Assembly: GCA_021737145.1 (NCBI GenBank)
Contig: JAIPEN010000019.1
Span: forward strand, 1-47,466
Direction: 5' to 3'
Length of the DNA stretch: 47,466 bases
Source: Desulfarculaceae bacterium
GTDB lineage: Bacteria; Desulfobacterota; Desulfarculia; Desulfarculales; Desulfarculaceae
Shown piece after piece: positions 33,392 to 40,960 of the stretch. The stretch's first letter is position 1. Each line of letters starts with the position of its first letter. Under the pieces are notes generated by a model, which searched no databases, had not been told where the DNA came from, and was given only the letters and a program-made list of their open reading frames with translations. The position numbers were made by a program, and so were the translations under genes.

Positions 33392-33505
33392 GGCAATTGT
33401 TTTTGATTATTTAAAAGAACACTGAAATACTATATTTAATAGGGTTTATTGGTTGACATGAGAAGGCGTCCGGCGGCCACGCCGGCACAACAGGAAGGAA
33501 AGCAC

Positions 33506-34378
33506 ATGGCCTTTGCCAAAAAACTTAAGAGCAAAGACTTTTGTTACCTGGCGGAAATGGAAACTCCCAAGGGAGTGGATCTCTCCGCATTTGTTAACAA
33601 CGCCGACCGCCTGAAGGGCCGGGTCGACGCGGTGTTGGTGCCGGACCTGAGCCACGCGGTCATGCGTTTGTCCGCCTTGGCCGGCGCGCTCATGCTCAAG
33701 GATCTGGGTCTGGAGACCATCGTCTCCTTCTCCTGCCGCGACCGCAACCGCCTGGCCATGCAGGGCGACCTGCTGGCCGCTCACGTGCTGGGCCTGCCCA
33801 ACGTGATGGCCACCGAGGGCGAGGCCCTGGAGCTGGGCGACCAGCCCGGCGCTAAAGCGGTGCAGGACCTGAGTCCGGCCGAGTTCCTGGCCGCGGCCAA
33901 GGGACTCTGTGATGGACGGGACATGGGCGGCCGCGAACTGCAGGGGCCGCCCAGCTTCGTTTTGGGCGCCGCCATCGGCCCCTGGACCGACGCGGCCTCG
34001 GCCGCTTCCCGGGCCGCCGAGGCCCGCCAGGCGGTGGAGATGGGCGCCAGCTTCCTCATCGCGCCCCCGGTTTTCTCCCTGCCGGACTTCGCGGCCTTTG
34101 CCCAGGAGCTGGGCGACAGCGGCGCCATGCTCATGGGCAGCGTGCTGCTTCTCAAATCCGTGGGCATGGCCCGTTATCTCAACGAAAACATGCCCGGGGT
34201 AAACGTGGATGAGGACACCATCCGCCGCTTGCGCGGGGCCAGCGACCGCCCCGCCGAGGCCGTGAAGATCGCGGCCGAGACGGTGCAAGGCCTCAAAGAA
34301 TACTGTAACGGCGCCCTGCTGGTCACCGCCGGCTGGGAAGACCGTCTCCCCGACATCCTAGAGTTGGCAACTCGGTAA
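33506..34378 (+). CDS. MetF-like (methylenetetrahydrofolate reductase family) paralogue
   Basis: A 290-residue TIM-barrel protein clearly related to the MetF encoded 5 kb downstream. Shared features are the N-terminal AEMETPKG (TGELGPPRG in MetF), FSCRDRNRLAMQGDLL (VCRDRNRLAMQSDIL) and a C-terminal GWEDRLPDIL (EWEHKVPEIV). It lacks the LSGD segment of MetF, reading ATEGEALELGDQPG there, so an active-site Asp is probably lost. It may be a non-catalytic or altered-substrate partner subunit. Start chosen at the ATG at 33506 with AGGAAGGA upstream; an earlier in-frame start adds 19 residues of low-complexity sequence. First gene of the hdrA-mvhD-metV-metF operon, 47 bp before hdrA. Confidence 0.82.
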   Translation: MAFAKKLKSKDFCYLAEMETPKGVDLSAFVNNADRLKGRVDAVLVPDLSHAVMRLSALAGALMLKDLGLETIVSFSCRDRNRLAMQGDLLAAHVLGLPNVMATEGEALELGDQPGAKAVQDLSPAEFLAAAKGLCDGRDMGGRELQGPPSFVLGAAIGPWTDAASAASRAAEARQAVEMGASFLIAPPVFSLPDFAAFAQELGDSGAMLMGSVLLLKSVGMARYLNENMPGVNVDEDTIRRLRGASDRPAEAVKIAAETVQGLKEYCNGALLVTAGWEDRLPDILELATR

Positions 34379-34425
34379 GGCGCGGGCCACCCGCCAACGC
34401 CCAACCTTGCCGGAAAGGTCCTATC

Positions 34426-37400
34426 ATGGCTAAAACTGATTCTCCCCGCACCAGCAACTCTGTGCTGGTGCTAGGTGGCGGCATCGCCGGCATCAAGGCC
34501 TCGCTCGACTTGGCCGAGGCCGGACGCCAGGTGTACATCGTGGAGCAGAAACCGTCCCTGGGCGGCTTCTTGCCCCTGCTAGACCGCCAGTTTCCCACCA
34601 ACGACTGCAATATCTGTTATCTGATGCCCGAGGGCGGCGCCTCCCAGGGCCTGCAAAGGGTGCACACCCTGCCCATGAGCCACCTGAGCGAGCTCAAGGG
34701 CTCGGTCGGCGAGTTCACCGCCGCCATCGAGACCAAGCCGCGCTATATAGACACCGACCGTTGCAACGCCTGCGGCGCCTGTCTGGCCGCCTGTCCCGAG
34801 GGCGCGGTGGTCTTCACGCCCGGCCTGGACACCAACTCTCCCACCTGCCTGCGCTACCCCCAGGCCACGCCCCAGGCCTTTTCCATTGACATGGAAAAGT
34901 GCACCAAGTGCGGCGAGTGCCTCAAGGTCTGTCATCCCGACGCCATCGACCTGGACATGCAGGGCAGCTCCCAGGAGCTGGAGGTGGGCTCGGTGATCCT
35001 GGCCAGCGGGGCCCAGGTGTGGGATCCCACGCCCATGGAGGAGTGGTACGGCTACCACAACTTCCCGGACGTGATCACCAGCCTGGAGTTCGAGCAGCTC
35101 ATGAGCGCGGCCGGGCCCACCGGCGGCGCCTTCCAGCGCCCCAGCGACGGCCGCCGGCCCACCCGCATCGGATGGATCCAGTGCGCCGGCAGCCGCACCA
35201 CCAAGCCCGGCGGCAACCCCTACTGCTCCTCCATCTGCTGCATGATCTCCATGAAGGAGGCCATCTGGGCCCTGGAGCACTTTGACCGCGACATCGAGGC
35301 CACCGTGTTCTTCATGGACATGCGGCCCATGGGCAAGGACTACGAGCTCTACTACCAGCGGGCCAAGAACGAGCTGGGGGTGAACTTCACCCGCTGCATG
35401 CCCCACACCGTGGAGCGCAACGACAAGACCGGCGACCTGGTGCTGAGCCACCTGGACGACGCGGGCAAGCTGCAAGAGGCCCATCTGGACATCATCGTGC
35501 TGGCCACCGGCTTCTGCGCCCCGGCCGACGCCGCGGAACAGGCCGCGGTGCTGGGCATCGAGATGAGCTCCCAGAACTTCGTGGCCGCCGAGGACTTCGC
35601 CCCGGTGAGCACCTCGCGCCCCGGCGTGTACGCCTGCGGCATGAGCCTGGGGCCCCAGGACATTCCCGGCTCCCTGGTGCAGGCCTCGGCCGCTTGCGGC
35701 CTGGCCAGCGCCGAGCTGGCCCCGCCCCGGGGCCTGGTTCTGGCCGAGTCCATGCCCACCGAGAAAAAGATCACCGGCCAGGAGCCGCGCATCGGCGTGT
35801 TCCTGGTGGACTGGGGCAACGTGGTCAAGGAGTCGGTGGATTCCGAGGCGGTCTTGCAGGCGGCCTCGGGCTGGGACGGCGTGGTCTTCGGCACCCAGCT
35901 GGAGCTGGCCCACGGCTCCCGCGGCCTGGACAAGCTCGAGGAGGCCATCGCCGAGCACGATCTCAACCGGGTGGTGGTGGCCGGCTACAGCCCCCGCACC
36001 CACGGCAACCTCTTTGCCGAGGCGGTGCGCCGGGCCGGTCTGAACCGGGCCATGCTGGAGATGGCCAACATCCGCGACCAGGACGCCCTGGTCCACCGTC
36101 ACGACCGCACCTCCGCCACCGACAAGGCCGTAGCCCTGGTGCGCATGGCCGTGGCCGGCGTGCGGCGGGCCCAGCCCATGCACCCGGTGAAGCTGCCCTT
36201 CAACCCCGACGCCCTGGTGGTGGGCGGCGGCGTGGCCGGCATGAGCTCCGCGCTGAGCCTGGCCGCCCAGGGCATCAAGGTCTATCTGGTCGAGCGCAGC
36301 CGTCAGCTCGGCGGCCTGGCCAACGAGCTCTTCCGCACCCTGGAAGGCGGCTCGGTGGCCGATGAGCTGGGCGAGATGATCGCCCAGGTTCAGGACGAGC
36401 CCAATATAGAGGTGCTCACCGACACCCTGGTGGTGGATCACCAGGGCCAGGTGGGAGCCTTTATCACCGGCCTGCAGAGCGGCCCGGGCATGTACTACCG
36501 CCAGGTCGCCCATGGCGTGACCATCCTGGCCACCGGGGCCAAGCGCTACGAGCCCACCGAATACCTCTACGGCGCCGACGACCGGGTGATGACCCAGCTG
36601 GAGCTGGAGCAGCGCCTGGGCAAGGGCGAGGCCGGCGATCTGCTGGACACCGTGGTGATGATCCAGTGCGTGGGCAGCCGCAACGAGCAAAACCCCACCT
36701 GCGGACGCATCTGCTGCCGCAGCGCGGTTAAGAACGCCCTGTGGATCAAGGAGCAAAACCCCGATTCCCAGGTGTTCGTGCTCTACCGCGACATGCGCAT
36801 GCCCTTCATGTCCGAGCTGGCCTACCGCCAGGCCCGGGAGGCGGGGGTCTTGTTCGTCCGCTTCGATCCGTCCAACCCGCCCAAGGTGAGCCAAGAGGAC
36901 GGCAACCTGGAGGTGGTGTTCACCGATCCCATCCTGGACCAGCCCCTGGCCGTGGAGCCCAGCCTTTTGGTGCTCTCCACTCCCCAGCTGGCCGCGGACG
37001 AAAACACCGAGGAGCTTTGCGACATCTTCCGCCTGCAGCAGGGGCCCGGCGGCTTCCTGCTGGAGGAGCATCCCAAGGTAAAGCCGGTGGACACCCCGGC
37101 GCCCGGCGTCTTCGCAGCCGGTTCGGTGCTGGCTCCGGCCTCCCTGGCCGAGGCCCGCACCCAGGGCCTGGCCGCGGCGGGACGCGCTCTGACCATGGTC
37201 TCCAAGCTCAGCTTGGTGCTGGACAACCCGGTGGCCAAGGTGATGCCCGAGCGCTGCGCCGCCTGCCTCATCTGCGTCAGGGTCTGCCCCTACGACATCC
37301 CATTCATCAATGCCGACGGGTACTCGGAGATCGACCCCGCCCAGTGCCTGGGCTGTGGAGTCTGCGCCGCCGAGTGTCCGGCCCAGGCCATCCAACTCCA

Positions 37401-37461
37401 GGGCTACGAGGACGACCGCATGCTCGCCCGCGCCGAGGCCCTGCTGGAGGGAATTCTGTAA
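34426..37461 (+). CDS. hdrA: Double-module HdrA-type flavin/iron-sulfur subunit
   Basis: A 1011-residue fusion of two HdrA-like units. Unit 1 (about 1-440) has an FAD motif (VLVLGGGIAG), the CNICYLMP cysteines (61/64), two ferredoxin motifs (Cys113/116/119/123 and Cys159/162/165/169) and CAGSRTTKPGG with CCMISMKEA. Unit 2 (about 447-1011) begins with the usual HdrA N-terminal domain (RIGVFLVDWGNVV, LNRVVVAGYSPRTHGNLF). It then has a second FAD motif (VVGGGVAG), CVGSRNEQNPTCGRICC, and a C-terminal 2x[4Fe-4S] ferredoxin (Cys944-954, 974-984). The cysteines that normally bind a cluster in the N-terminal domain are missing (VDWGN for CxCG). HdrA carries the flavin for electron bifurcation or confurcation; here it should serve the MetVF reductase. 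The stop overlaps mvhD by one base. Confidence 0.92.
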   Translation: MAKTDSPRTSNSVLVLGGGIAGIKASLDLAEAGRQVYIVEQKPSLGGFLPLLDRQFPTNDCNICYLMPEGGASQGLQRVHTLPMSHLSELKGSVGEFTAAIETKPRYIDTDRCNACGACLAACPEGAVVFTPGLDTNSPTCLRYPQATPQAFSIDMEKCTKCGECLKVCHPDAIDLDMQGSSQELEVGSVILASGAQVWDPTPMEEWYGYHNFPDVITSLEFEQLMSAAGPTGGAFQRPSDGRRPTRIGWIQCAGSRTTKPGGNPYCSSICCMISMKEAIWALEHFDRDIEATVFFMDMRPMGKDYELYYQRAKNELGVNFTRCMPHTVERNDKTGDLVLSHLDDAGKLQEAHLDIIVLATGFCAPADAAEQAAVLGIEMSSQNFVAAEDFAPVSTSRPGVYACGMSLGPQDIPGSLVQASAACGLASAELAPPRGLVLAESMPTEKKITGQEPRIGVFLVDWGNVVKESVDSEAVLQAASGWDGVVFGTQLELAHGSRGLDKLEEAIAEHDLNRVVVAGYSPRTHGNLFAEAVRRAGLNRAMLEMANIRDQDALVHRHDRTSATDKAVALVRMAVAGVRRAQPMHPVKLPFNPDALVVGGGVAGMSSALSLAAQGIKVYLVERSRQLGGLANELFRTLEGGSVADELGEMIAQVQDEPNIEVLTDTLVVDHQGQVGAFITGLQSGPGMYYRQVAHGVTILATGAKRYEPTEYLYGADDRVMTQLELEQRLGKGEAGDLLDTVVMIQCVGSRNEQNPTCGRICCRSAVKNALWIKEQNPDSQVFVLYRDMRMPFMSELAYRQAREAGVLFVRFDPSNPPKVSQEDGNLEVVFTDPILDQPLAVEPSLLVLSTPQLAADENTEELCDIFRLQQGPGGFLLEEHPKVKPVDTPAPGVFAAGSVLAPASLAEARTQGLAAAGRALTMVSKLSLVLDNPVAKVMPERCAACLICVRVCPYDIPFINADGYSEIDPAQCLGCGVCAAECPAQAIQLQGYEDDRMLARAEALLEGIL

Positions 37462-37889
37462 TGAGCGACTTCGAGCCGGTGGTGGTGGTCTTCGCCTGCG
37501 ACTACTGCGCCTACACCGCGGCGGACGTGGCCGGGCGAATGAACCTGGAATATCCCGCTGGCATCCGCATCGTGCGGGTGCCCTGCACGGGCAAGGTGGA
37601 CAGCCTGTACGTGTTGCGCGCCCTGGAAAAAGGGGCCGACGGGGTGCTGGTGGCCGGTTGCCTGGACGGGGACTGCCACTTCAAAAACGGAAACCTGCGC
37701 GCCGCGGCCAGGGTCAAGGCCCTCAAGCGGCTGTTGGACGAGATCAATATAGGGTCCGGCCGGGTGGAGATGGTGCAGATGAGCGCCGGGCAGGGCGCCG
37801 TGTTCGCCGAGACCGCCCGCAACTTCGTCGCTACCGTCCAGGAGCTGGGCCCCAACCCCATTAAGCACGCCGCCTCCCAGGCGGCCTGA
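37461..37889 (+). CDS. mvhD: MvhD/FrhD-type [2Fe-2S] electron-transfer subunit
   Basis: A 142-residue delta subunit that passes electrons between a dehydrogenase or hydrogenase and HdrA. The five family cysteines are visible: Cys13 and Cys16 (FACDYCAYTAAD), Cys42 (RVPCTGKVD), and Cys67 and Cys72 (VAGCLDGDCHF). The C-terminus is helical. Translation is coupled to hdrA by a TAATG junction. Together HdrA and MvhD form the module that in acetogens and sulfate reducers links methylenetetrahydrofolate reductase, formate or hydrogen metabolism to ferredoxin and NAD(H). No HdrB or HdrC is encoded in this operon. Confidence 0.95.
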   Translation: MSDFEPVVVVFACDYCAYTAADVAGRMNLEYPAGIRIVRVPCTGKVDSLYVLRALEKGADGVLVAGCLDGDCHFKNGNLRAAARVKALKRLLDEINIGSGRVEMVQMSAGQGAVFAETARNFVATVQELGPNPIKHAASQAA

Positions 37890-37900
37890 AGGGAATAGCT

Positions 37901-38569
37901 ATGATCACCGCCACACGCAAACCCATGGAGGAGATCCTCAAATCCGTGGAGCCCTTCAGCAAGATCCTGCTTCTCGGCTGCAACGAGTGCGTGACCGTGT
38001 GCCACGCCGGCGGCCGCAAGGAAGTGGCCCTGCTGGGCGCGGCCCTTCGCCTGGGCCGTCTGCAAAAGGGCCTCCCCATGGAAGTGGAGGAGTTAACCCT
38101 GGAGCGCCAGTGCGATCCCGAGTATGTTGAGGAACTGTCCCGCACCATCGACCAGTACGACGCGGTCTGTTCCATGGCCTGCGGCTGCGGGGTGCAAACC
38201 ATCGCCGAGCGCTATCCCAGCATGCCGGTGATGCCCATGGTCAACACCGCCTTCATGGGGGCCAGCGAGTCCCACGGCGTGTGGGCCGAGCGTTGCGCCG
38301 GCTGCGGCGACTGCGTGCTGGGCTACACCGGGGGCATCTGCCCGGTGGCCCGCTGCTCCAAGCGCATCTTCAACGGCCCCTGCGGCGGCTCCACCAAGGG
38401 CAAGTGCGAGATCAGCAACGATGTGGACTGCGCCTGGCAGCTCATCTGGGATCGCCTCAAGGAACTGGGTCAGACCGAGCTGTATAGCAAGCTCATGGAG
38501 CCCAAGGACTGGCGCACCGCCCGCGACGGGGGCCCGCGCCGGATTGTCAGAGAGGATATGGCCCTATGA
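37901..38569 (+). CDS. metV: MetV, iron-sulfur subunit of methylenetetrahydrofolate reductase
   Basis: A 222-residue zinc/iron-sulfur protein, the standard partner of MetF in Wood-Ljungdahl organisms. Cysteine-rich segments are LLLGCNECVTVCHAGG (Cys27/30/34), SMACGCGVQT and ERCAGCGDCVLGYTGGICPV, with the characteristic RCSKRIFNGPCGGSTKGKCE that gives the family its methylene-THF reductase C-terminal name. Its stop overlaps the metF start as ATGA. It should relay electrons from HdrA/MvhD to the MetF flavin for the step between methylene-THF and methyl-THF. The start ATG follows GAAGGGA, 11 bp after mvhD. Confidence 0.95.
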   Translation: MITATRKPMEEILKSVEPFSKILLLGCNECVTVCHAGGRKEVALLGAALRLGRLQKGLPMEVEELTLERQCDPEYVEELSRTIDQYDAVCSMACGCGVQTIAERYPSMPVMPMVNTAFMGASESHGVWAERCAGCGDCVLGYTGGICPVARCSKRIFNGPCGGSTKGKCEISNDVDCAWQLIWDRLKELGQTELYSKLMEPKDWRTARDGGPRRIVREDMAL

Positions 38570-39489
38570 AAAGCGACAGCAATCTGGAAAAGGTTCTGGC
38601 CGGAGGGCATTTCGCGGTGACCGGTGAGTTGGGGCCTCCCCGGGGCGCCAACCTGGAAGCGGTCAAGGAAAAGGCCGCCCACCTGGTGAACATGGTCGAC
38701 GCGGTCAACGTGACCGACAACCAGACCGCGGTGGTGCGCATGGCCTCCTGGGCGGTCAGCCTGACCATCAAGGAGATGGGCCTGGAGCCCAACTACCAGA
38801 TGGTGTGCCGCGACCGCAACCGCCTGGCCATGCAGTCGGACATCCTGGGCGCCGCCGCCCTGGGCATCAACACCATGCTGTGCCTGTCGGGCGACCATCC
38901 CTCCTTCGGCGATCATCCCCAGGCGGCCAACGTGCACGACATCGACTCCATCCAGCAACTGGCCATGATCAAGGGTATGCGCGACGATGGCCGCTTCCTG
39001 GGCGGCGACGAGATCGACACCCCGCCGCGCATGTTCGTGGGCGCGGCGGCCAACCCCTTTGGCGATCCTTTTGAACTCCGAGTGCTCAGATTGGGTAAAA
39101 AGGTTGCCGCCGGGGCCGACTTCATTCAAACTCAATGCATCTACAACCTGGAGCGCTTTGCCGAGTACATGCGCCAGGCGCATGACATGGGTCTGACCGA
39201 AAAGACCAAGGTGCTGGCCGGGGTGACCCCTCTCAAGAGCGGGGGCATGGCCAAGTACATGGCCAAGCGGGTTCCGGGCATGGACGTGCCGGACGATGTG
39301 GTCAAGCGCATCGCCAGCCAGCCCAAGGAAAAGCAGGCCGAGGAAGGCATCAAGCTGCTCTGCGAGCAGATCGAGCAACTAAAAGAAATGCCCGGCGTGG
39401 CCGGCATACACCTTATGGCCATAGAATGGGAGCATAAAGTGCCCGAGATAGTTGAGCGGGCCGGTCTGCTGCCCAGGCCGAAAGCATAG
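38566..39489 (+). CDS. metF: 5,10-methylenetetrahydrofolate reductase
   Basis: FAD-dependent TIM-barrel enzyme of 307 residues catalysing the methylene-THF / methyl-THF step of the acetyl-CoA pathway. The catalytic Glu is Glu21 in TGELGPPRG. The flavin/folate segment LCLSGDHPSFGDHP keeps the conserved Gly-Asp. CRDRNRLAMQ and ADFIQTQCIYNLERF, with the Gln-(Pro/Cys) substrate contact, are present. It overlaps metV by 4 bp (ATGA). The order hdrA-mvhD-metV-metF matches bifurcating or confurcating reductase complexes. In a sulfate reducer it could run either way: oxidising acetyl groups to CO2 or fixing CO2. Confidence 0.96.
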   Translation: MKSDSNLEKVLAGGHFAVTGELGPPRGANLEAVKEKAAHLVNMVDAVNVTDNQTAVVRMASWAVSLTIKEMGLEPNYQMVCRDRNRLAMQSDILGAAALGINTMLCLSGDHPSFGDHPQAANVHDIDSIQQLAMIKGMRDDGRFLGGDEIDTPPRMFVGAAANPFGDPFELRVLRLGKKVAAGADFIQTQCIYNLERFAEYMRQAHDMGLTEKTKVLAGVTPLKSGGMAKYMAKRVPGMDVPDDVVKRIASQPKEKQAEEGIKLLCEQIEQLKEMPGVAGIHLMAIEWEHKVPEIVERAGLLPRPKA

Positions 39490-39537
39490 CGTCGCCGCGC
39501 CCCCCCGGGAGGGGCGTATGGCAAAGGAGGAGGCCAG

Positions 39538-39918
39538 ATGGCCGAAAAATACGTTCTGGTGGTCGATGACGACCTGGATCTGGTGGAAGCCATTGCCACT
39601 AACCTGGGAGCCCGCGGCTACGAGGTGGGCAAGGCCTACGACGGCGAGGAGGGCCTGGAAAGCATCAAGGAGCGGCGCCCCGACCTGGTGGTGCTGGACG
39701 TGATGATGCCCAAAAAGGACGGATATCAGGTCTGCGAGGAGCTGAAGAACAGCGACGAGTTCCGCGACATCCCGGTCATCCTGCTCACCGCGGTGGGCTC
39801 GGCGGTCAGCTCCACCTCCTACACCCACCGCGACGGCATGACCAACGAGGCCGACGAGTACGTGGCCAAGCCGGTGGACCTGGATCGCGTGGCCGAGCTG
39901 GTGGCGGAGCTTATCTGA
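39538..39918 (+). CDS. Single-domain response regulator (CheY-like)
   Basis: A 126-residue receiver without output domain. It has the acidic triad in VVDDD (residues 8-12), phospho-acceptor Asp54 (VVLDVMMPKKDGY), the switch Thr in ILLTAVG and Lys in YVAKPVD. The stretch between LTA and KP is about five residues longer than usual (SAVSSTSYTHRDGMTNEADE). AAAGGAGGAGG precedes the ATG, a very strong ribosome site. It lies 48 bp after metF in the same direction and directly before two ACT-like proteins and two kinases, so it is a likely phosphorelay intermediate or output for one of them. Confidence 0.94.
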   Translation: MAEKYVLVVDDDLDLVEAIATNLGARGYEVGKAYDGEEGLESIKERRPDLVVLDVMMPKKDGYQVCEELKNSDEFRDIPVILLTAVGSAVSSTSYTHRDGMTNEADEYVAKPVDLDRVAELVAELI

Positions 39919-39949
39919 GGCCGCGCCAGGGCCTTGGATAAATCGCCAT

Positions 39950-40465
39950 ATGAGCCGCCCCCACGTCTCCGGTTGGAGGCAGCGCCGCGGCCTGGGCCTG
40001 GTGATGATCAATGGCTGGACCTGGGGCGGCGCCGCCGCCCTGGTCCAGGCCCTAACCGACTCCCGCCTGAACCTTCCATTCGTGCTCTTGCAAGATGCCG
40101 CCGGCGCGGTGCGGGGCGGCTTGGCCCTAGATCAGGGAGCCAGCCTTCTGGCCGCGGACACGGCCGAGTACCTGGCCCGCCAAAACCGTCTGCCCGTGCC
40201 CGAGCTGTGCCCGGCCGCCGGAGCCTTGCTGGTCCATCCCCTGCGCGGCGGCCTGTTCCTGGCCGCCTCGGCCCTGAGCGCGCTGAGCAAGGGAGGGGTG
40301 GCCCCCCTGGCCACCGGCACCTCGCCGGCAGCCCTTAGCCTGGTTTTCACCGGGGCGGACCTGCCTCGGGCCATTGAGCTCTTGTCCGCCGCCTGGGACT
40401 TATCCGACGAGCCCCTGGTGGAGCAAGTGGCCGTGGTGCAAAGCGCCTCGCGCCGGGAGTCCTGA
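39950..40465 (+). CDS. Tandem ACT-like domain protein (first of two)
   Basis: A 171-residue protein with two halves of similar layout. The C-terminal half (GALLVHPLRGGLFLAASALS, then a strand GVAPLATGTSPAALSLVF and helix DLPRAIELLSAAWDL) follows the beta-alpha-beta-beta-alpha order of aspartokinase-type ACT domains, which bind amino acids or other small ligands. The N-terminal half (LGLVMINGWTWGGAAALVQALTDSRLNL) looks alike but weaker. It resembles the next gene's product in the same region, so the two are probably paralogues. It has no catalytic motif. The position between a receiver and two sensor kinases suggests ligand sensing for the signalling block. The ACT call is by eye. Confidence 0.65.
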   Translation: MSRPHVSGWRQRRGLGLVMINGWTWGGAAALVQALTDSRLNLPFVLLQDAAGAVRGGLALDQGASLLAADTAEYLARQNRLPVPELCPAAGALLVHPLRGGLFLAASALSALSKGGVAPLATGTSPAALSLVFTGADLPRAIELLSAAWDLSDEPLVEQVAVVQSASRRES

Positions 40466-40468
40466 GCC

Positions 40469-40960
40469 GTGGAAATCGTGGCGGTATACCTGGAAAAGCC
40501 CATCAAGACCTATGGGATGCGGGCCAAGGAAGGCCTGGCCCTGTTGCCGGTCAGCTGTCCCGCCGATGGGCTGGACGGGCTTTGCGAGGCCCTGGCCGAG
40601 TCCTCCACGGAGCTGGGAGTGGAGCTTTGCGCCGCCCCGGGCGGGGAGTCCGGCGGGGCCTGGCGGGTGTGCCTGCCCGCCGAGCGGGCGCCCCAGCTGA
40701 CCGAGCTGGCCGCGCGGGCCGGCGGCGAGGCCGGCCCCGGCCGGGCGGTGAGCCTGCTCAACCTGCAGGGGCCTCACTTCGGCGACCGCTGGGGCATAGC
40801 CAGCCAGGCCCTGGCCGCCCTGGGCAAGGCCGGGGTGGAGCCCTGCCTGGTGCTGGGAGTCACCCACACCCTGCAACTGGTGCTGCCCGCCGAGGAAACC
40901 GGCCGCGCGCTGGAAGAGATAAAGCAGCTCTTCAGCGCTCCGGAGGGCGGCCGTGTCTGA
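40469..40960 (+). CDS. Tandem ACT-like domain protein (second of two)
   Basis: A 163-residue protein. The C-terminal half (VSLLNLQGPHFGDRWGIASQ, helix ALAALGKAGVEPCLV, strand THTLQLVLP, helix ETGRALEEIKQLF) matches the ACT fold well, including the Gly-rich turn after strand 1 where ligands bind. The N-terminal half (VAVYLEKPIKTYGMRAKEGLALLP, then GLCEALAESSTELGVELCAA) may be a second ACT unit. The start is GTG at 40469, three bases after the previous stop, with GGGAG upstream. It overlaps the next kinase gene by 8 bp, so production is coupled to that kinase. Probably a ligand-sensing adaptor; no enzyme activity is proposed. Confidence 0.7.
   Translation: MEIVAVYLEKPIKTYGMRAKEGLALLPVSCPADGLDGLCEALAESSTELGVELCAAPGGESGGAWRVCLPAERAPQLTELAARAGGEAGPGRAVSLLNLQGPHFGDRWGIASQALAALGKAGVEPCLVLGVTHTLQLVLPAEETGRALEEIKQLFSAPEGGRV

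Larger units (their letters stand above)
32866..33505. promoter_or_regulatory. Divergent 640-bp regulatory region between the GcvH-like gene and the metF-like/hdrA operon
   Basis: No credible gene. The left part carries a sigma-54 promoter reading left and, behind it, AT-rich DNA with TTGCATAAC (near 32947), similar to the TTGCAAAA sites before the kinase operon. The right part (about 33270-33460) is strongly AT-rich for this genome. It has a possible weak sigma-70 site (TTGCAC 33304-33309, 15-bp spacer, TATAAG 33325-33330) and the 22-bp palindrome at 33370-33391, giving a leader of about 170 nt for the rightward operon. Confidence 0.5.

Noticed and set aside
34579..37395. Very long open frame (938 codons) on the minus strand opposite hdrA
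   Set aside because: Antisense open frame caused by G+C-rich codon use. It has His/Gly/Leu-rich composition without motifs, while the plus strand encodes clear ferredoxin and flavin motifs.
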